A DNA stretch of 64,000 bases, from assembly GCA_023653785.1 (NCBI GenBank), contig JAMKCH010035192.1, positions 27,871 through 91,870 of the forward strand, read 5' to 3'. Below the pieces are notes generated by a model. It searched no databases. It had not been told where the DNA came from and was given only the letters and a program-made list of their open reading frames with translations. The position numbers and the translations under genes were made by a program. Numbering within the stretch: the first letter of the stretch is position 1; every line of letters begins with the position of its first letter. Below are positions 1-11,097 of this stretch, in pieces. Origin of the DNA: Ophioderma brevispina (taxonomy: Eukaryota; Echinodermata; Ophiuroidea; Amphilepidida; Ophiodermatidae).

Positions 1-451
1 GTTTGGAGGTAGGCTATGTGTAGATGCAAAAATCGTGCTGGTACCAGCAAATTGAGAAGCATCCTTGCCCATGAACACTATCTTAATGTCCCCTTAAGAC
101 TATGGAAAAGGAACATTACATATTGGCCTGTTACCACCATAACCGTCTTTTATGGCTCACTTTTCAACTTGTTTTAAAAAAAAACATTTTTACATTAAAA
201 GCAAGCTTCTACAGGGTTTAATAATTACATTTGGTCTATTTAAATCTAATTTTTATTTGAGTTGCCACCTCTTTGAATAGTTTTAATTGCTGTACAATGG
301 CTATTTAACACTGACTTTGACCGTATACTGAAACATCCAGAAAAATAATACAAAAAATTACTTCACTTCTTTTCTGAAAATAGTAATGGGAAACTCAGAA
401 TTAATTTGGCATGGCCTATTATATCCTGAAAACTTGCTGTCAATATATGTA

Positions 452-643
452 GTTATACTTCGTCCAGCCTGCACTAAGGAGTGGAAGGTCATAGATTTCG
501 CGCAGCTATTGTGCATGCCGATTGCACACTCCGCGCCGAATTTGTATGCTCGTGATTACAGCTGCGGCTTAGTGAGATTCGCACATTTAAGACTGCGTAA
601 AAGCTATAATGACACTCCTTATTCAGGCCGGACGAAGTATAGC
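452..643. mobile_element. Short inverted-repeat element (MITE)
   Basis: The two ends are inverted copies of each other: TACTTCGTCCAGCCTGCA near 455 and its near-complement ending TTCAGGCCGGACGAAGTA near 640, continuing inward through AAGGAGTG. The element is about 190 bp and richer in CpG than its surroundings. Both ends abut TA. No coding sequence is expected. Confidence 0.6.
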
Positions 644-983
644 CTTTGCTGGCTGGTTTACTATTGATCAGTTAAGACTGAAAGCAAACAAATTTTAAAT
701 ATTTTTGGCCTTTTGATGCAGGTACTAAAAGCTAACCATTACAGCTGCACACACCCATGGTTTTTTCTCTATTATTTTGATGAAAGAAACTTGAATATTA
801 CTCACCGTATATTGCATTTTGTATTACCTGTCTGGCAACCGTTCAACACTTTCTAGAATGGGGACCTATTTCGTTATGACCCCACTTCCAATTCACAAAA
901 GGTTCCATTGGTTGCCATGGTGCACACCCTCTTGAACTTGTCCTACTTACTGAATATGTTTAGAAACACGGAGTGTTACATAC

Positions 984-1118
984 CAATCATCATCCTTTCC
1001 TCCAATGACTTGTCAAATTGTATATCCCGCTAGGCAACTACACTCACCTCCGATTGTGTCACACAGATCCCCATTGGGGCTCACAAATGTCTGCTTGATT
1101 CTGCACATTCATCGATAT
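984..1118 (-). pseudogene. cbEGF module exon, frameshift and stop
   Basis: Acceptor TCCCTTACAAG and donor GTATGT flank 135 nt. Phase 1 reading gives DIDECAESSRHL, then a one-base deletion at the second cysteine. The next frame gives SPNGDLCDTIGGECSCLAGYTI, followed by a TGA stop before the donor. The DIDEC calcium-binding start and the CxC...GY turn identify a cbEGF module. The sixth cysteine cannot be found in any frame. This is the most 3' module of the series in this window, and the gene would continue to the left of the window. Confidence 0.68.
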
Positions 1119-1191
1119 CTTGTAAGGGACGAAAGTCAAGTATAGATACTTCAATTATTGAAAACTTAAAGTAGGCATGTATGCGATACCG

Positions 1192-1522
1192 TTTCAAGGC
1201 CATCCCAATTGCAAATATCCTCGTCCCAGAACCCAATTTTACCCAAGGTGGGCACAATTTTGGTTTCTGAATAGCCCCTGTGAAATGTAGAAGTTTTAAA
1301 AATGTTTGGTTTGGAGGTTATGAGTGAAAAATACACCCCATTTTGGTCGACAACTATTAATTGTACAGTACTCTCTGGGCTTACAAATCCAAGTTTTTTC
1401 AGTTTTTGGCTCTAATCTCAAAAGGATTGAATATCAGCACGAAATTTTACAATGGGGTTTGGGTCAAAATTGTTCAATCAAGACAAAATATTAATTCAAT
1501 GAGGTCATTCCCCTTTAACTTC
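1192..1522 (-). mobile_element. TTAA-ended MITE, family 1 (reverse copy)
   Basis: A diverged copy of the family described at 22955-23309, in reverse. Shared blocks are CCATTTTGGTCGAC, GTTTGGTTTGGAGGTTATGAG and the end CATTCCCCTTTAA. It lies directly upstream, on the transcript, of the cbEGF exon at 984-1118. Confidence 0.6.
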
Positions 1523-1689
1523 ACAAGATAAACCCAGCACACAATACAAATATATCCAATATTGCGTACACATGCACACCCACAATGGATCTATATATGC
1601 ACATAGACCATATTGTACATGTAAGACACATATATGTCGAAGCAATTTTTTTCTGCTATATTTTGTTTTGGAATATTACTTCTAATAGC

Positions 1690-2030
1690 AGTCCTTTGTC
1701 CTCTAATATTTTTACCACAAGTGCAACTTTTTATGCCATGCTGAATTTTATTAGTGAAATTCCTTTTAACTTTTCTTGTGGTGGTATCAGGTATGTCTTG
1801 ATAATCTCTAATACACAGAATTGAACATTGAATCTGAAATAGAGCTTAATGTTTCTAATCCACCTGTCAGTTCATGCCATGCTAAACTTCATTAAAGTGA
1901 AATTCCCAACTTGACTATTCTTTTTGTCAGTACTTTGTATCTGGATATTCTCAACTTGAAATGCATAGAACCAAACATTCAATCTGAATACTGATTAATG
2001 TTTCCTAATCCAACATTCAGTTTGTATTGC
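1690..2030. repeat. Diverged tandem duplication, period about 165 bp
   Basis: Two successive segments share TTTATGCCATGCTGAATTT / TTCATGCCATGCTAAACTT, the GTGAAATTCC block, CACAGAATTGAACATTGAAT / CATAGAACCAAACATTCAAT, then CTGAA...TTAATGTTTC.TAATCCA. This is an old direct duplication; no gene is seen in it. Confidence 0.6.
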
Positions 2031-2659
2031 ATATTTTTTGAAATTCAGCATGACATTCATAATACCCTCTTAAATTCGATCAATTCAATGAAGCCAGAAC
2101 ACAAATAACTTCATAAAAACTACTCGCATCCACTCAAGAATTACACAATTAACTACGATGACTTGCAACAGTGATGACCGAAAAATAAAACTGGCAATAT
2201 TCAGCAATATCAGAGGGAGTATTCGCTTATTGACAACGACGTGAACAACCATTTTATAGCAAAAATACAAGCAATATTTGGCCATAAGCGCTTCCTCTTA
2301 CCTGAGGAACCAGAAGTTGTCTAATTACGCTGTTCTTACATGTACCAGCGGCAGCATATTATGTTAATCAATGCTTTAAATTTATTGCTTCCATATTGCC
2401 AATCAAGAAAATCGATTGTGACAATGCAGAACCTTTGTTGGTGGTGACATATTTGACAATTGGGTTTGAGTTTGACCTTTGCAGTTGGAAAATCACTGAG
2501 GCGTGGCAAGAAAGGAAAAATGTATGTGCTTTAACTGAGGCTTAAGGGACCTTCCATCTTGACATAGCTATGAATACTTCCCAGGCAAATGGTAATATTA
2601 ATGGATTAAAAATTGAAGGTGTAACTTTAATGGGCTTTAAACCAATGCAAATGTCGATA

Positions 2660-2945
2660 AAGTAATATCCTTTAAAAGCAGGCAAAGATCCTAAAAACTG
2701 AGTGAACTTTCAAGAGCAGAACATAAATAAGTTTTAATCAAGTTCAGTTATGTTTCCAATTAAGTTAACATTACCACCTCAATGTTTCACTTAATGAAAG
2801 TGTCAGATAAAGAAAAATCTTTTAAATGCAGGCAAAGATACTAAAAACTGAACAAACTTAAGAGCAAAACCTAATTAAGTTCCGATAAATATCAGTTTGT
2901 TTTCAGTTAACTTAACATTACCACCTCCATGTTCTACCTAATGGT
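2660..2945. repeat. Diverged tandem duplication, period about 150 bp
   Basis: The blocks GCAGGCAAAGAT.CTAAAAACTGA, AAGAGCA, and TTAACATTACCACCTC.ATGTT occur twice in direct order (about 2668-2795 and 2818-2945). The separation is close to one unit. The function is unknown. Confidence 0.65.
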
Positions 2946-3144
2946 GAAACAAGGGAATTGTTCATACGAGTGTGTATATATTTGCGTATGAATTTTGTGC
3001 AAATGTAATCACTATTGAACAGGGACATTTGCGTGTCTAAACCTACCAAATGGGGACAACTGGTGATTCCATAGTAAAACTAGAATTTCACGGTCTCGGC
3101 TTTCCTCGCGCCTCACTAGATTCAGAGAATAAAGCTGTGTGCCG

Positions 3145-3275
3145 CTCCATGACCTTTGACCTTGGCAATGACCTTTGACCTCATCAACATATGAAAGTTC
3201 CCATGGGTGCACCTATGACACAAGTTTGGTAACTTGGTTCCAATTGAACTTCAACTTTTCAATTGAGGTCAATAT
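3145..3275. repeat. Copy of DR1-bearing dispersed repeat (partial)
   Basis: Contains two TGACCTTTGACCT motifs at 3150 and 3169, then CATCAACATATGAAAG, a CCCATGGGTGCACCT segment and CTTCAACTTTTCAA. The same order occurs in the fuller copy at 11098-11815. TGACCTTTGACCT is a DR1-type arrangement of two AGGTCA half-sites on the minus strand. Confidence 0.65.
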
Positions 3276-3303
3276 TAAAAAAAATTAACATTTTAGTGAC
3301 ACA

Positions 3304-4330
3304 TGGGGCATGCCCTTCTACGCTGTCGATTTGTAATCCCTATCACAGGAGGAGAGCAAACCAAGCGTAAATTCAAAATATTATTAAAAGCATATAACTA
3401 TCTGTTGCCCCAAATAAAATTGCACATTGTCTTGAAAATGAATAAAATGTCACTTTCACTTTATTTCCCCCAACATCAGTTGACCAATAGATCACTAGAC
3501 TTCAGCAAACAATGGCGCTAAAGATATTCAATTACCCGCCCGTTTATGTGTGTGTAGAAAAAAATAACACTCGATTCCTTTCATCTGGTAGTGCGGACCA
3601 TTGATATATTGTCTCGGGGATGAATGGACCAGGTGTTACCAACCACCTCTTCGATTTAGACGAATTCTTTTTTAATGATGTAACGCAAAATACTCTCCTC
3701 ATGTCATTCGCATAAATAAATCTAGAGCTTCTATAGTGCGTGTCAATTAACTTTGTCCAGTTTTTTCATCATTTATATATATATCGAAAAGAAGAAAGTA
3801 CAAACAACATCATGCGCACAGAATGTTGCTGGGCAAGCTTTGACACTAACAACTTGTGCATATTAAATCCGAATTTATTGCTTAACTTCATTTGTATTCA
3901 ATTTACACGCTTTTTCATACGAAACTTAGGTCACGACCTATATCATAATTGTAACTGGTTAGTTTTGCATTAGTTCCATGGTTATTGGAAAGAGGAATCA
4001 GTATTTTGTAAATAACTACTCAACCCGAATCGTGGAGGTGATAACACATTGCTATACAATGGCTCGCATACCGGCCCATTGTAAAATCTTTAGTTAATGG
4101 TTTGCTGAAGTCCATACATATCCATTGGTCACAGATATATAAAGAGAAAATGGATGTGAATTTTTTATTCATTTTAAAGAAAATGTGCAATTTTGTTTGG
4201 GGCAACAGACGGTTATATGTCCTGTTATAATTTGATCAATATTTTACAGAACAAACCGGGTTTTGTCTATCCCTTTGAAGGACGACGGAATTTGTTATAT
4301 GCAGCTTGTTATTTGGTCTACGCCCCATAG
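3304..4330. mobile_element. Element with long (about 200 bp) inverted termini
   Basis: The segment at about 3304-3530 reappears inverted at about 4095-4330. Shared blocks include TGTTGCCCCAAA, AAATTGCACATT, GAATAAAA, CAATAGATCACTAGACTTC (diverged in the other arm), AGACTTCAGCAAAC and the outer ATGGGGC end. The central 560 bp have no recognisable coding sequence. This is a probable non-autonomous DNA transposon or foldback element; no clean target duplication could be picked out. Confidence 0.55.
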
Positions 4331-4926
4331 TCCTAATACACGCACAACAGAATGCAAGTGTAGTCCTGCAGCTATAGCTGGCGGCCCCAAAAAACTTATG
4401 TTATAAACCCTTGGATTGAAACAAATGAGGACCGGGTTTGGTGGAAAAAAACTAATAAACAACGCATGTTTCTCACCAAATTGGTGTTTTTATGAGAACA
4501 TGCATCATGTGTTTTGCGTTCCTTTCATGTGGGTGTCTCATTGCTTGGCTCTGAAACACACATTCTCCACTAATGTATCATGTCCCATACACCAATTAAG
4601 CAATCATCATACACCATTCTATTATCCAGCCATCATGAATATTCATGACCAGAATCTACATGAATATTCATGAACTGAATCCCGATCTATATCCCTAGGG
4701 ACATAGATTGAAATGTTTTCCTACACCTCGTGCCCGAGTCCAGTGATGTGTAAATAAAACAAATACTACATGGTTTATATCTAGGGTACGAATGGTGAAT
4801 GATTCCCGTAGCCATACAAGGGAAAAATAGTGGACCCTATTCCTCTAACAAATGTAGTATTTGTAGACTGTTTAATATGGTTACATTACAAAAAAAATGA
4901 CCAATTACCTACAACCGTTCACTTAC

Positions 4927-5054
4927 CTACACATTTAAATTCCGATTGTTATCAACCTGAACCCATCATCAAAGAAACACCTTGTAACTCCCAAAACCAT
5001 TCTGACATGTGCCATTATTACAGATACCAGGCTGGCTTTCACACTCATCCTCAT
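4927..5054 (-). pseudogene. cbEGF module exon with indels
   Basis: Acceptor GTATCCTGCAG and donor GTAAGT enclose 128 nt. Phase 1 reading gives DEDECESQPGIC, then NNGTCQNGFGSYK, which is a fibrillin-type calcium-binding EGF: the acidic DEDEC start, then an asparagine-containing C3-C4 segment ending in GSYK. One inserted G then shifts the frame before CFFDDGF, and two more small indels are needed to reach the final CV. The fifth cysteine is replaced by phenylalanine. Splice sites remain excellent. Total length is two bases off a multiple of three. The module resembles fibrillin cbEGFs in the PGICxNGxC motif. It is probably dead or badly assembled. Confidence 0.72.
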
Positions 5055-5124
5055 CTGCAGGATACACTAATATGGATTGTTCTATTAACTGCATATTACC
5101 TTCTTCTTCTACATGTTTAAAAAT

Positions 5125-5412
5125 ACGTCAGTAAACTTGCGCAACTCCACCCCTTGCAAAATGGCAGTCTGGAACATGACCCCAATGAACCTTTGCGCAT
5201 AGACTTTGTACATTAATCCAATAAATTGAATGAACCCCATTGCACCTTAACCCCAAGTCTGGTTTAAATCGGACCTTAAACGTTCAATGAGATGAAAAAA
5301 CGAAAACCTAACCAAACTGGAACACAAACACACAATACATCCATACGGAGATTCGCACCCTCGCCCAAAACCCTCGCAATATCCCCTCTGCTTTTCAGCC
5401 AGGGGCCTAAAA
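5125..5412. repeat. DR1-family dispersed repeat (short copy)
   Basis: The left end CAGTAAACTTGCGCAACTCC and right end CCCCTCTGCTTTTCAGCC match the ends of the 11098-11815 copy, as does the internal block CCCCAAGTCTGGTTTAAATC. The DR1 motif itself is decayed here (TGAACCTTTGCG). It lies just upstream, on the transcript, of the 5.0-kb cbEGF exon. Confidence 0.65.
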
Positions 5413-6389
5413 GTATAAACGATTAATTTCATTAGCAAACTGTCCACCTCAGTTGTATGAATCTAAATTTACAAATTTACCTGGGAATGTAATTGAACTT
5501 TGTTAAGTCATTTGTTGGAAAATGGCCAGAAAGTAGGGCATTTTTGGCACATTATTTGCAAAGTCATAAGAAAGAAAGTTAAAGACTGTGTAGACAACTT
5601 TAGTTAGTTAAACCAAAGTTTTAATTCCGTCCGGTTTTGTTGGTCCCCATTAAACAGGTGGCCGGATACACCCTCGCACTCAGCATATACTGCTTGGGGA
5701 GGATTTATTGGAGGCAAAGCTAATTGACCAGATTGCCCCTTCCTGACCAGCCACTCCAAATCCACACAGTTTTCGGCGGTGGGCCTAGCCCTTGGTCAAC
5801 ACGCCCCCATGCAAGGCAGCATGTGCTGGATGGCCCCATTAGCTCTCCATGCTGACCGCCCTTGGTAAGGTAATCTTCTTTTTTCACTCTAACCATTGTA
5901 CCAGCTACCCTCCTCATCAATTTCTTAGAAACTCGATGGGGGTTGACGGTTTAACCGCCCGACTTCGACCCTGGGACCTGTAGTACTGGTTACCAGGAAA
6001 TACCAGTAGCAAGGCCCTCAAAGAAACCTGACCTGAACTATAGTACCAAACTAGTTTTAAAATCATCCTTGGTGATTCAAATACATATTTTTATTTATTA
6101 ATATTTGGCAGTGTGCTTAGCAGAACCCAACATTAGATTAGATTGACTTTTCGCAGCCTGAGTAGATATTTATCCTCTCTCACAAAAAATGGGGTAATGC
6201 AACTCTTGGCTGTATTCCCAAAAACAGAGCTTCACTCAACATTTTCATTAGTAGCCCCACAAGGAACTCACTATAGGATTAGGAGCCAGTACTATTCCCA
6301 CTTCCATTTTTTTTAAATTAAATATGTTTTTATTTCACAAATTTAGTGCTATATTTTTTTAATGTCAAGGGCAACATTTGTAAAGTGGG

Positions 6390-6590
6390 TCCAAGTTTTG
6401 GATATAAAGATGGTTGCAAGATTGGCAATGTCATTTTCTCTGGGAAGCTTCTCGCACAGAAACAAGTTGAAACTTACATAGGTCAACTTAAATTAGCACA
6501 TCTGAGAGCAAGGTTTTGATATAAAGATGGTTGCAAGATTGGCAATGTCACTTTCTCTGGGAAGCTTCTCGCTCAGAGACATGGTGTAAT
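6390..6590. repeat. Direct duplication of about 70 bp, 115 bp apart
   Basis: GATATAAAGATGGTTGCAAG followed by ATTGGCAATGTCA.TTTCTC and TGGGAAGCTTCTCGC occurs at about 6400 and again at about 6515 with few differences. The high identity points to a recent local duplication. Confidence 0.75.
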
Positions 6591-6774
6591 TTACAACCAT
6601 TTCCAAACCTAACACTTGGAAAAATTCTGATTTGAATTTCGGTAAAAACAGTAAACTTGGTAAAGGAATATATTTGAACTTAAAAATAGATTAGCAATTA
6701 TGTTGAAGTAGGTCAGATTATATCTTGTTTATTGAATGCTGACAAAAAAGCTTGATGAAAAATAAATTTGTACC

Positions 6775-7180
6775 TGTACAAATGGGCTAATTAAGAATTC
6801 TGCAGTAAATAATTAAGGTGCTCATTAGTATTCAATGACATGCAGATATCTTGCTGTAAAACTCTATAGCACCATAAATCATCATGGTCTACCACCTTAC
6901 CAAGTTTAAAGTTCAAGGGTAGTTGCATTTTGTTGGTATGGTTGTTTATATGCAAATGAGCTAATTAATATTCATTAACATGGAGGGTTCTCACTGAAAA
7001 ATTATGCAGCACCAGTAGTCACATGGTCTATCACCACACCAAGTTCATGGGTAATTACATTTTGTCGGTACAGTGGATTCATGAACAGTCACCGACATAC
7101 AGGTACACAGACAGACAGACACACAGCCATACAGACATACATCTGATCACAGTAGCATAAGTCATCCTGACTGTGGGGCC
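6775..7180. repeat. Dispersed repeat with internal duplication and ACAG-rich tail
   Basis: GCTAATTAA, ATTCA.T.ACATG, TAGCACCA or CAGCACCA, ATGGTCTA.CACC, CAAGTT and GTA.TT.CATTTTGT recur twice (about 6785-6935 and 6955-7065). They are followed by a degenerate CAGACAGACAGACA microsatellite at 7094-7140. No protein is encoded. Confidence 0.5.
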
Positions 7181-7857
7181 AATTACAACTATGGGCTCGA
7201 GGTGATTGCTATGCTATTTTGCTGAAGGGCAGGGCCAGAAAAAAATGCATATTTCCCAGGAAGATAGTCCCATTTCCCATAGATTTCCCACCATTTTTTA
7301 TGTATTTCTTTGTCTGAAAAGTCAAAATTTCCATCCAAATGGTGAAATTTCCCGGGAAGGGGCTTCCTAGATTAACCATTTTTTCCCACCAAGCTGAGGG
7401 CCACAGCCAGGAGCAAAATAGTACTATTGCAATCACTGAGGGCCAATTTAAACCATAGACTTGCAAGAAGGCATTATATATTTGTTTTATATACTTCAAT
7501 AATAAATATATCTTTCTAATTGAAAATTTTGTTCGAAAAAATAAAGTTCACTCTTTGGTCAACAGCAAGTCCCAAAGCGTCTTGGCACTGCATGCACGAT
7601 ACACAAGCCATAAATAGTACCATACTATTTACAGACGGAAATAACACATAGTTCACTTCTAACCAAATAGTGGAACTATTCTGAATCACATGATAGACTT
7701 TCAACCAATCAACAATGTTAAATTTATTAATGAAGTATATAAAATTGTTATTTCAAGGCATGTAGGTCATCTACAGGCAAACCACTTTGAGCAAGATTGG
7801 ATTCATTAAAAACAAATTCAATGGCACCAATATGATCTTAACATTAAGAAAAATTGA

Positions 7858-7903
7858 AGGTGAGTTTAACTTTTGTTCCAAACACAGTAAGAATAGATTC
7901 CTA
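7858..7903. repeat. Left inverted repeat bordering the GIY-YIG fragment
   Basis: AGGTGAGTTTAACTTTTG...TAAGAATAGATTCCTA is matched, inverted, at 8384-8429 with a single visible difference. Such near-identity contrasts with the decayed coding sequence between the two arms. Confidence 0.8.
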
Positions 7904-8383
7904 CCTTGGAATTTTCAGATGGTACCCCATCCTTCGTCAGTGAGTGATTGACTATAAGGTCGTGATCTTTTTAACCATTCACCTGATAACAGACTCAGAC
8001 TCCTGGAAGTTTGAACTGGCCCCTGTCCTTGTTGAGAGGTTTGTTGGCTTTAATGTTGATCGCTTCCTTGACGCCGCGTTCGTTCAAACCACCTGTTGTC
8101 TATGTCCAGTACTTTTACTTTATTCAAGTCCAAAAATTGTCCTGGGGACAATATGTGTATGTGGTTTGAGATCTCTGATGTGTTGTACTGGGCCTCCTGT
8201 GTCTTAAAGGAGCATCCTGTTTGACCAATATATGCTTCTTTTGCACTGTCCGGAAAGTGTTTTGCCCTGACATGGAATGTAATAGACAGGGCGTGTGATG
8301 TCTTTCTTTTCAGTCTTGTCTTTGGGAGAGACTAAGATCTGTCTGAGTGTGTGTGTGAAGGTTTGAAAGACACACTTATGGCA

Positions 8384-8429
8384 TAGGAATCTATTCTTAT
8401 TGTGTTTGGAACAAAAGTTAAACTCACCT
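8384..8429. repeat. Right inverted repeat bordering the GIY-YIG fragment
   Basis: TAGGAATCTATTCTTATTGT...GTTAAACTCACCT is the inverse of 7858-7903. Confidence 0.8.
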
Positions 8430-8499
8430 ATATGGATTTTACCAACACAGATGAACTTTCATGTGCCATTTTGAAAAGAACAAACCAAATCTAAACAAA

Positions 8500-8831
8500 C
8501 ATACCGTATTGTTCCTAATAAACGCCCCGGAGGTGGTGCATTTTTTAAAAGGGAGGGCGTTTATTACAGTCAAAAATCCCGCAAAAATCACCTTACACAC
8601 GCTTATTTTCGCTGATTACCAATAATACAAACGAACGAGTGGGGGACGCTGTTTTCGCACCTCCCGAGGTCAAAGTTCCACACTAATTAAACTATTACAA
8701 CTGTGCATAACAGCAATTATGATACGGATTACGACAGTCCCGGCCATTAAATCACGTCAAATTGTTTTATCCAAAAATCATAGGGGGGCATTAATTAGAG
8801 CAGGGGCGTTTATTAGGAACAACACAGTATG
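8500..8831. mobile_element. MITE with 29-bp inverted termini, TA-flanked
   Basis: The ends are CATACCGTATTGTTCC... and its inverse ...GGAACAACACAGTATG, both continuing inward through TAATAAACGCCCC. About 330 bp with no coding capacity. A similar end fragment (TCTAATAAATGCCCCC) occurs near 19410. The TA at both edges suggests a mariner-type insertion site (inference). Confidence 0.75.
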
Positions 8832-8895
8832 AGTGCCCTGAATAACCAAGAATTGAAATTTAGGAGTAGGGGGAATTCAAATTTCCACTTCATAC

Positions 8896-9024
8896 CTTCA
8901 CAGTATCTCCTCCTTGCATTGAACAAGTAGCCTGGTTCACATATGCATCTGTGTCCAGCCTCCCCATCCTTCTCACACCTGGCATTTCCACACTTCATTT
9001 GAGGATCTATACAAGGGTCTGCAG
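8896..9024 (-). CDS. EGF-like module exon, intact (fibrillin/LTBP-like gene)
   Basis: One complete EGF-like domain encoded by a single internal exon of 129 nt. On the minus strand a pyrimidine-rich acceptor (CTCTTTCACAG) precedes the exon and a GTATGA donor follows it. The exon is phase 1 at both ends, the usual arrangement for shuffled EGF exons. Read in phase 1 it has six cysteines in EGF order (DPC, MKC, ARC, HRC, IC, YC) and the C5-x2-G-Y turn (CEPGY). The DxDEC calcium-binding start is absent, so this is a plain EGF module. EGF modules act in secreted matrix or cell-surface proteins. The neighbouring EGF exons at 21.8 and 24.5 kb are the closest relatives in the window. A MITE lies 65 bp downstream of the donor. 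Assignment to a fibrillin/LTBP-like gene rests on the TB and cbEGF exons on the same strand. Confidence 0.88.
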
Positions 9025-10420
9025 CTGTGAAAGAGATGGTACAAAACCCAGGTTTTAAGGTGTTTCTACTATATTTTCGACAGAATCTTTACAAGTTCAC
9101 ATTTACTTATCACTCACTTAAAGCTGTCTCTAAATATGTTGGATAAAAAGATTAGATTTACTATGATCAAACACAATTAATTTGAAAAGGATTACCTACA
9201 TTAGTGTTCATAGAAATAATTTTTCAACAGATTTTGATTGACAGCTAAGATTGGATATCCTGGATTATAGTCATTTTGACAGGCCAGTCATACATTGATT
9301 AATAGACTTAATTCAACCCTGGTAAATTGTGTAGGTTATAACACCTCAGTCAGTGACTTTTGGGATGGCTTCACAAATGACTGCAGGTTATTTGGTAAAC
9401 TATCTCAAACCACTAGCATGTTTATGAATAAAATAAATAGGTAAACAACCAAATTATGAAATAAATAATGATGTCTGGCTTGATGTAAACAAAATATTAT
9501 GAATGGATGATAACAAAGAAAAGTTATCTCTGGTAAAAATAAATACTGGGCTCTATTAAAAAATAATTATTCATGTCGTGTGCCAAGGTTCTTTTAAAAT
9601 TGAAGGGAAAGAATATTTGTTTTTCATTTATTTTTTTTAGTGTGAAATTGACATCACTAAATGTCCTTATCTGCTATCGGTATATTTGTGAAGAACAGGG
9701 CCCCTTTTATTCTAAGGGGTAACCCCCCCCCACCAGAATACAAAAAAAAAACACTTGAAAGTGATTAAAGTTACTTTATAAACTTATTTAGCAATATGCA
9801 AATTTATTGATCATTAACAATAATAATAAAGAAAATAACTGAATATTGTAAAATTAAAAGAAAATATTGACAATCCTAAAAATGAGGCTGGAGGGGACGA
9901 GAAACAAATGACTTTTTATGAAGGCTTAACTATTTTTATATTGGTTTAATGGATGAAAACAAAAATAAACACATACCTGGTGAAAATTACACACATGGAA
10001 CGAACAAATGCAACAAAATCCGTGAACAAGGTGCTGAATGGTGTGAAGAACGGTTGACTAACATGCAAAGTGCAAAGTGAAACAAAACTAATGCAATAAG
10101 CCACAAATTAAAATGCAACCCTGCAAAAATCACTTGTGTGTGTTTTCGTGAAATACATCACAACTAACATAACAAAATAAAAAACATGGTAAAATCATGA
10201 TTATTTTGTAGTTAAATTGCATACAAAGTCCATACATTTCCCTTTTCTGATGGTGTTTCATATTTGCAAGAACAAGTTCAAAAATTAGGAATTACAATGA
10301 CCATATTTGAAATCAACATGAAAAATGATTTCAAATGAGTCTAAACAAGCATAGTCTTGCATGAGTTGTTCCTGACATACCTAAAAAAAATAATCACATG
10401 TGTACTAAATCTTACTATAG
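9025..10420. other. Intron-like AT-rich sequence, nothing recognised
   Basis: AT-rich sequence with a short C-run and A-run near 9720-9760. No exon with paired splice sites and no repeat end could be supported by reading. Confidence 0.4.
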
Positions 10421-10539
10421 TCACTGTCACAATTCCTTTTCTGAAATAGGCGTCTACATATGCATGTGAGAGTTGCTGCATGTAACGCGCATCTATGTAT
10501 TTCCTTTGCGCATTGTCATGGTTCTGTTTGGCGGGAATG

Positions 10540-10990
10540 CTGGCGTAGTCTTGACACAGAGAAAAAGAATTATGACAGCACAGCTGTTGAAAGTCTCATT
10601 TATTTTGACAAAATGAGAATAAAACAAAAAATATCAACGGCGACACACTTTTGACAACTAAGTTGAAGTATTTATGCCACTAACTAGATCCTGTGTAAAT
10701 TTGATTAAATTTCATTGCGGGCAAATATGATTTTTCATCAAAATCTAGGTTTACACTTCTTTCTATGGGAAATAGCCATATAGATGGCGCTATAACATAC
10801 AAATTATGACCTTTGTAGGCCTATATGGCAATATTCCCGCAATGTATTTTTCTGATTTTTGCGGAGGTAATAGGTCTCGCATGTCTCTACTTATATCAGT
10901 TGTCAAAATTGTGTCGCCATTGCTTAAAATTGCTCTAAAAATAAAAGAAACAATTTGCATGGGGTCAAACAGCTGTGACACATAGTATAG
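10540..10990. mobile_element. Inverted-repeat (foldback) element
   Basis: The arms CACAGCTGTT..., AATAAAACAAAAA and ...CGGCGACACACTTTTGACAA (about 10550-10660) recur inverted as TTGTCAAAATTGTGTCGCC ... AAATAAAAGAAAC ... AACAGCTGTG (about 10895-10985). Spacer about 230 bp; no coding sequence. Confidence 0.6.
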
Positions 10991-11097
10991 AAGCGGTTCA
11001 AGATGCATTCCACTAAATGTTTGGACTAACATACAATGAAATTACATTTTTTTAAAGATCAGTAACTGCCCTACAATGTACCTATATAAAAAAATAC

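Larger units (their letters stand above)
7858..8429 (-). mobile_element. Penelope-like element fragment (GIY-YIG endonuclease region)
   Basis: Read on the minus strand from about 8370 to 7960, broken frames give TLRQILVSPKDKT, VYYIPCQG, AYIGQTGCSFKTQ, SEISNHIHILSPGQF, then RGVKEAINIKANKPLNKD and FKLPGV. This is the order of the linker and GIY-YIG nuclease domain at the C-terminus of Penelope-type retroelements: YIG, the HIH segment, the basic-GVKEA-I stretch with its catalytic glutamate, and the LNRD-like motif. Small indels separate the frames and one stop lies in the middle. The reverse transcriptase is not present. The fragment is bounded by 46-bp inverted repeats (7858-7903 and 8384-8429). 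Affiliation with Penelope-like elements is from motif recognition; a free-standing GIY-YIG gene is possible but less likely. Confidence 0.75.
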
